A DNA stretch of 64,000 bases, from the NCBI GenBank assembly GCA_011800155.1, contig CM022370.1, positions 1,240,001-1,304,000 of the forward strand, read 5' to 3'. The translations under genes were made by a program, and so were the position numbers. The DNA comes from Flammulina velutipes (lineage: Eukaryota; Basidiomycota; Agaricomycetes; Agaricales; Physalacriaceae). Positions 59,179 through 64,000 of the stretch are shown piece after piece. Every line of letters begins with the position of its first letter. The first letter of the stretch is position 1. Under the pieces are notes generated by a model. That model was given only the letters and a program-made list of their open reading frames with translations, searched no databases and had not been told where the DNA came from.

Positions 59179-61260
59179 TTATGCGAAGCCCATAGCCCAG
59201 AGCTCGTTTTGATACTTTTCTTCTCTCAGTCTATCCTCCTTGTCCAGGTCTTCCTCGTCCTCTAGCTCCGCATCTAGCGCATCCTCTTCCATATCGTCTG
59301 TCATACACTGGTCACCCTCTGACAACTGAGGAGGCCTAAGGATAGGCAGCCGCGTCTCCCAACTGGCTACAAAGGGAAAAGGAGCCGCCCGCGTATTTCG
59401 CCCCATGTCATCCGACGCAATCTGACCGGTGTCGTCCTCGCCGGCAACACTAGCGTCGATATCGTCAGAAGTAGGTGCCTCACCATGATCGTCACCATCA
59501 CTTTCCTCCTCCTCTTCTTCTTCCTCATCCACGTACATTGAGTTTTCGTTCGGAGTGTCAAAGAATTTGCCGAATAAATCTTCCTTCGAGAGATGTGACA
59601 CGGCCATGAGTTCTAGTGCGTGCTCTATGTGAAACGGGGTGATCAACTATAAGGATAAGTTCAGTGTTTGACATATGAGAACTAGAGGAATGAGGCAAAC
59701 CTCTTTATCATCCTCATGTCGGCGCCAAACTTTGATATTGTTCTTGAGTACACTCTCTTGGTCCCGAGAGACGATAGAGCGGTGGAGGGCTTCGGTGATG
59801 AATTCGACTATGATCCTATGTAACAGGCGTATTACATCGGCTGACATGCTGCTATTCACTTCGGTGTTTTCGGCGTCATCGTATATCGACCTATACAATC
59901 TGCGAAGGAATGGGTCAGAACCATGTTTGGCAGAACATGCCTTGATTTCGTACCTCATCATTTTGGCGAGAGCAGCTAGATTGAACAAGTCCAGATCCAT
60001 CGCGTGCAGTTCAGGAATACCAATGGATTGATCGTGCAATATCGCCTCTAAATCTTTCGTCCTATCTTTACTTGCCACGGAACTTGTGACAACGACCGGG
60101 CGCTCCGTAAAGCCGCTGGTGGACGCCACTACTTGGGTACCCTCGTCCTCCACCTCCGACTCGATGTCGGATTCAAACATGATCTCTGCTTTCGAACGAC
60201 GGTCCGATTTTGTCTTTAGCCTCTTTTTGGGTTTTCCAGGATTGATTTTCTCCACGCCAAGAACGGCGTCTTTTCCTGTGCGAGCTGCTCTTTGTTTCCT
60301 CATATGTAAACGCTTTTGAAGCCTACGTCGAGATCGAGGCGAAAGATTTCCCATTGTGGTAGCAAGGTCCGCTTCGGTGGAATCACAAGGAGTGGCGTCC
60401 ATTGACTCGGCGACAGGCATGTTTGACAAATTTTGTAGCATGACGGCGGACTCGGCGAGAAGGAGTGGATCGATAACGAGGTCACTGGGCTCGTCAGATC
60501 GAGGAGGTGGAGGAGCCACGGGCTGGGTAGGCTGACTAGAGTGTTGCATCGGCTCCAATTGCTCTGCACCAAGTATATCGTGTCTTCCAGGGAGATCTTT
60601 GCTGGGGATGTGGCCGTCGACGGACCCAAGGCCCTGTTGCCAGAAAATCCTTTCCAACGCTCGCAGTTGCTGCTCCTCGAGCACACCGAACGCATGTTCC
60701 CTCTCCCAGACACGCTCACGCTCCTCCCTCCAGGTTGCGAAGTTTTGTAGCCGCTGCTCAACATCTTGAGAATCTGTAGCCTCTGAAAACACGCAAAAGT
60801 GTTCTTCTTCGATGGCAGCATCATGGCGCTGTCGTTTCTCTACCGTTTCCCAATGTCGCTCTAGCGAGTTCAGCTGAGCTCCCTGCGTCTCTTCCACTTC
60901 CAGCCAGTCATCAGAAACCTCCATAGCAATGTCCAAGTCGCGTCGCGTCGCGCTCAACGGCGCCTCGGCAAGCACGTCGATGTACGCACATACATCCACC
61001 ACCGTCTTGTGTTCCAACTCTGCCGCAATGAGATCTGGTCGTAGGCGAGAGTGAACGGATAGCGCATGAAAGAAAGCATCTTTTTCCCTGGACGTCCAAT
61101 AGCCAGTGGGGGGAATGTAGGATGCTGAACCCAATTGACCATCGTCTCCAGTAAGATGAGCACGAAATTCGGCAAGATGTCTTCGGAATAGTGTCAGGTA
61201 GAGAGATGAACAACGAGCGCTATTGTCGTGCTCGTTATCGTCGACGACGTCGGCGTCCAT
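59179..61260 (-). CDS. RRN5: Rrn5-like RNA polymerase I upstream activating factor subunit
   Basis: Two exons (61260-59701 and 59646-59179) give 676 codons. Rrn5 is part of the UAF complex that places Pol I on the rDNA promoter. Residues about 45-100 form a SANT/Myb-like domain: GYWTSREKDAFFHALSVHSR, RPDLIAAELEHKTVVDVCAY, the hallmark of Rrn5. A long helical region follows (ERVWEREHAFGVLEEQQLRA), then basic segments (RSRRRLQKRLHMRKQRAAR, KPKKRLKTKSDRRSKAEIMF) that may be nuclear signals. The histone-fold-like part DVIRLLHRIIVEFITEALHR, then the exon-2 start LITPFHIEHALELMAVSHL, resembles the Rrn5/UAF core. The C terminus is very acidic (MYVDEEEEEEEESDGDDHGE) and ends NELWAMGFA. It is longer than yeast Rrn5. 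Confidence 0.85.
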
Positions 61261-61709
61261 GGCTCAGAGACATAGGGAGATGGTGGCACTGGAAAGAAAC
61301 GAAACCAAAAAATGTGACGCTGGGCGATCATGATCGACCACGCGCTCATTTGATGCGCCGTCCCGAGCTCCGACACGCGCAATGTGGTAACTTCAAAGTT
61401 TCACGCGCGCAAGATCTGAGGCCAGAGTACTGCGTTCCTCGCCTTTGATAGCTATTTACCCCGTAGTCCTCATCCCTGCATTTTGAATTTATTCAGCTTG
61501 GCTGGGAGACAAGATCTTATTTAAACCGCCACGGTGGAAAACTAGCTACTTTCACCCCTCACCCAGTGACAACGCAACCCTCTGTTTCCCCCCCACATCA
61601 CGGATCGTGCATATGAAGCATAGTGTTATAGAGTATGTGGGTACTTATGTGGCGTATAGATAACTACTAACGGTATGTTTCCATCGAGGGAAGAGATGAT
61701 TCAGATGAA
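61261..61709. promoter_or_regulatory. Intergenic spacer, RRN5 promoter
   Basis: 449 bases between the RRN5 start and the acyl-CoA ligase stop, both on the minus strand. No gene seen. Confidence 0.4.
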
Positions 61710-64000
61710 TCACAAATTCGCCGTAGGCTGTGTGCGTATTCCAGCTAATCTACTCCTCTGCTCCCAATGCCAGCCAGCAATCTTGCGCACCTCGGCTTTG
61801 ATAATCTTGCCCGAAGGCGTGAGCTCTATTTGAAGTCTATCAGACAACGCCATATCTTCAGTACGTACCACCAGTCAACTCACCAAATGGCTCGTCGCGG
61901 ATGACAATCATCACAGGTACTGCAAATCGTGGCAACCTTCGAGGCAATCATTATCAGTACATTGCTTTACTTCAAAAAAGGTGAGGCATACGTTTTTACG
62001 GCGACGGACATCAGCGACGTCTCCGAGACTTGTCCTTGGTACGCTGGTTTCACCACCACCACCGCAGCAACGAGCTCTCCGAGCCGTTTGTCCGGAACGC
62101 CGACCGCTGCTACCTCCAATACCCGAGGATCACTGTACAGTGCGTTCTCCACCGTTACAGATGCCTACATATGGCATCAGCATTTGTCCTGTCGCTCCGT
62201 ACGCAAAGAACACACCACGTTCTCTCCACCCCGAATAATAATATCTTTTACTGAAACATTGATTAGTTTCTCTTTTCTCCGAGCGAGAGAGACCAAGAAC
62301 ACGACGCGACGTACTTCGATCCTTGATATACAAAAATCCCTCTTCGTCCATGCTACCGATATCGCCGGTCTTCAGCCATCCATCTGGAGTGAGGATCTTT
62401 CGGGTCGCTTCTGGGTCGCCCCAATACCCTCTCATCACATTAGGTCCTCTTCTGCGGAAAATCAGCAAGTTGAGCAAGTCCGGCAAAAGAACCAAACGCA
62501 CAGCCAAATCTCACCAACTTGGCCCGGTAGCGCTCTGACGTTCCCACTAATGATCACAACATCGTTCACAGGACATGCACGGCCTCTGTTCGCGGGAGGT
62601 TAGAATGCCATTATTATTGCCATTGCGATGGAGCCGGTCAGCAACACTTACGTGCTATTCGGCCGAAGTTCATAGTCTTCACCAGCATTCTGCCATGCAA
62701 TACCTTTAGTCCAACTGAAGTAAAAGAGAAGGGCTAAGAGAGAACCAACCGTCACAGCTATCGAATTTGTTTCCGTTAGTCCGTAACCTTGGCTTCTGTT
62801 CGTGAATTGAGTAATTCGCCCGACAGGCGGATAGGAAATGCGTACAGCTGAGCGTTCGGAAACACCTGCTTAGCTCTCGTTGCCAGAACATCTGGCGCTG
62901 GAGAACCACCAAAAAATAGGCCCTCAAGCGAATATCCCGCCAATGAGGTGTCCATAAGATCAGAAACCATAGCCGGAACCCTGTGGCGCACTGCGGGTGA
63001 GCCCAAAATCACACGAGCATAATTGAACTGACCCTCCCGCCACACAAACGTTCTCTCGCCTGATAAGCCTAAAAGTGCTGTAAGTAGCGGAATGGTCGAT
63101 CGAAGTGTTTAACTCACTTAGCGCCTGCAACAGCTCGTTCGGTTTACATGCTCGTACGAAATATCGAAAATCCTCACCTTCCTCCGGGATCCATTTCCGC
63201 ATGAGCACAATCTTCATACCGCTCATCGTGGCCATCATCTGGCGAAGGAAATCAGTACACGGTGCCGCGTTTAGATAAGAGAGCGGGCGATCGTACAGAA
63301 TAGCTTGTTGTCCCAGTCACATGGAATAATGGAACAGCAACTAGCGCGCCTTTCTGAGGACCAAAGTATTGGGGCACTACGTCTTCGCCTCGACGTAGAG
63401 CGGACCTTCGTCCTCCGACCACAGCCTATCAAAAATAAGACGCGCGCGACTGCTAGCTGAGGCACGCGTACGTTTAATGAATTTGTCAGAAATTGTCGCT
63501 GAGTGCTGAGCACGCCCTTGGGCAAGCCAGTGGTACCTTCAATGTTTTCTGAATATCATATTCGCTATTTAAGATTTGATGCGATCCTACCTGACGTGAA
63601 CATAATAGTGGCGTTATCTTCTGGATAGATGAAAGGGTATGTGTCGTCCAAAATATTTCTGAGCTCTCCGGAATAGTGGTTTAGAACATCATGATAAGAC
63701 TCAGCTCCGGTGGGAAGGGCTTTGTCGCGTAATGCGTGTAAAACCAAGACGCCTGTTAGATGACTGTGGGCATATATCGAGGCCAGCGCAGGCTCGAGTC
63801 TATCAGAACGTTCGGAGTCGAGAATCAACAGTTTACACTCCGTGTGAACAATACAATACTTGAGAGGCTCCAGCGGAAGCCAGCTAATAGACGCGTATCA
63901 GTCAAAGCGCACAAACGAGAGACCGAGACATGGAGTCTCTCACGCGTTCACCAGCACGGGTACGGCACCAAGCAGGTCTACAGGAAACCCAAATGAGCCA
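61710..64000 (-). CDS. AMP-forming acyl-CoA synthetase / CoA ligase, 5' part outside window
   Basis: This is the C-terminal two-thirds of an ANL-superfamily adenylating enzyme that activates a carboxylic acid as acyl-AMP and then acyl-CoA. From the right edge the minus strand reads: [43 protein letters not shown]; then [19 protein letters not shown], the P-loop-like A3 motif; [20 protein letters not shown] (A4/A5); [40 protein letters not shown] (A7); DRSTS-type A8 region; [20 protein letters not shown]; and the A10 catalytic Lys in [18 protein letters not shown]. It ends TQPTANL at TGA 61710-61712. Many introns of 50-70 bases. The substrate cannot be read from the sequence. The 5' end is cut by the window edge. 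Confidence 0.92.

Overview
This window is nuclear DNA from a filamentous basidiomycete, most likely an Agaricomycete. The evidence is dense genes on both strands, coding regions cut by many 48-60 base GT..AG introns, universal-code translation, and gene types typical of the group: a mitochondrial GatB, a fungal Zn(II)2Cys6/fungal_trans regulator, a GPI-anchored GH16 wall enzyme, and single-copy Tao3/Furry and Tom1/Huwe1 giants. There are no bacterial-style operons, rRNA genes, CRISPR arrays or intact transposons. I saw no convincing tRNA gene, but I could not run a covariance search.

Left part (1-9.3 kb): a GPATCH1-type splicing factor running off the left edge (-), a pepsin-like aspartic protease (-), about 2 kb of gene-poor sequence with short AT-rich direct repeats, a possible small secreted protein (-), RNA polymerase III subunit Rpc25 (-) divergent from a membrane RING-H2 ubiquitin ligase (+), and a BTB/POZ protein (-). 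Next (9.4-18 kb): a steroid 5-alpha-reductase-type enzyme (-) divergent from the RNA-exosome helicase Mtr4 (+), an unresolved hypothetical gene (-), Elongator subunit Elp6 (-), and a Crh-type GH16 wall transglycosylase (-).

Middle (18-39 kb): a Zn2Cys6 transcription factor (+), the cell-morphogenesis scaffold Tao3/Mor2/Furry (-), then the most unusual locus, 28.8-32.2 kb (-). It reads as one 11-exon gene for a protein of about 934 residues with five tandem copies of a module. Each module is a conserved W-rich segment followed by a Cys array with exact Zn2Cys6 spacing, and each is encoded by two phase-0 exons. It is followed by an LYAR-type nucleolar zinc-finger protein (+), a muskelin homologue (-) and a PWWP chromatin protein (-).

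Right part (40-64 kb): a mitochondrial ABC1/ADCK-family protein of the Mcp2 type (+) whose stop codon lies one base from that of GatB (-), the coactivator Sub1/PC4 (-) divergent from the giant HECT ligase Tom1 (+), a zinc-independent quinone oxidoreductase (+), the RNA polymerase I factor Rrn5 (-), and an acyl-CoA/AMP ligase running off the right edge (-).

Many genes serve RNA synthesis and processing (Rpc25, Mtr4, GPATCH1, Elp6, LYAR, Sub1, Rrn5, GatB), but they are independent housekeeping units with their own promoters. I see no evidence of a metabolic gene cluster. Exon boundaries given with exact positions were checked by splice consensus and reading phase; for the largest genes only the outer limits are given.
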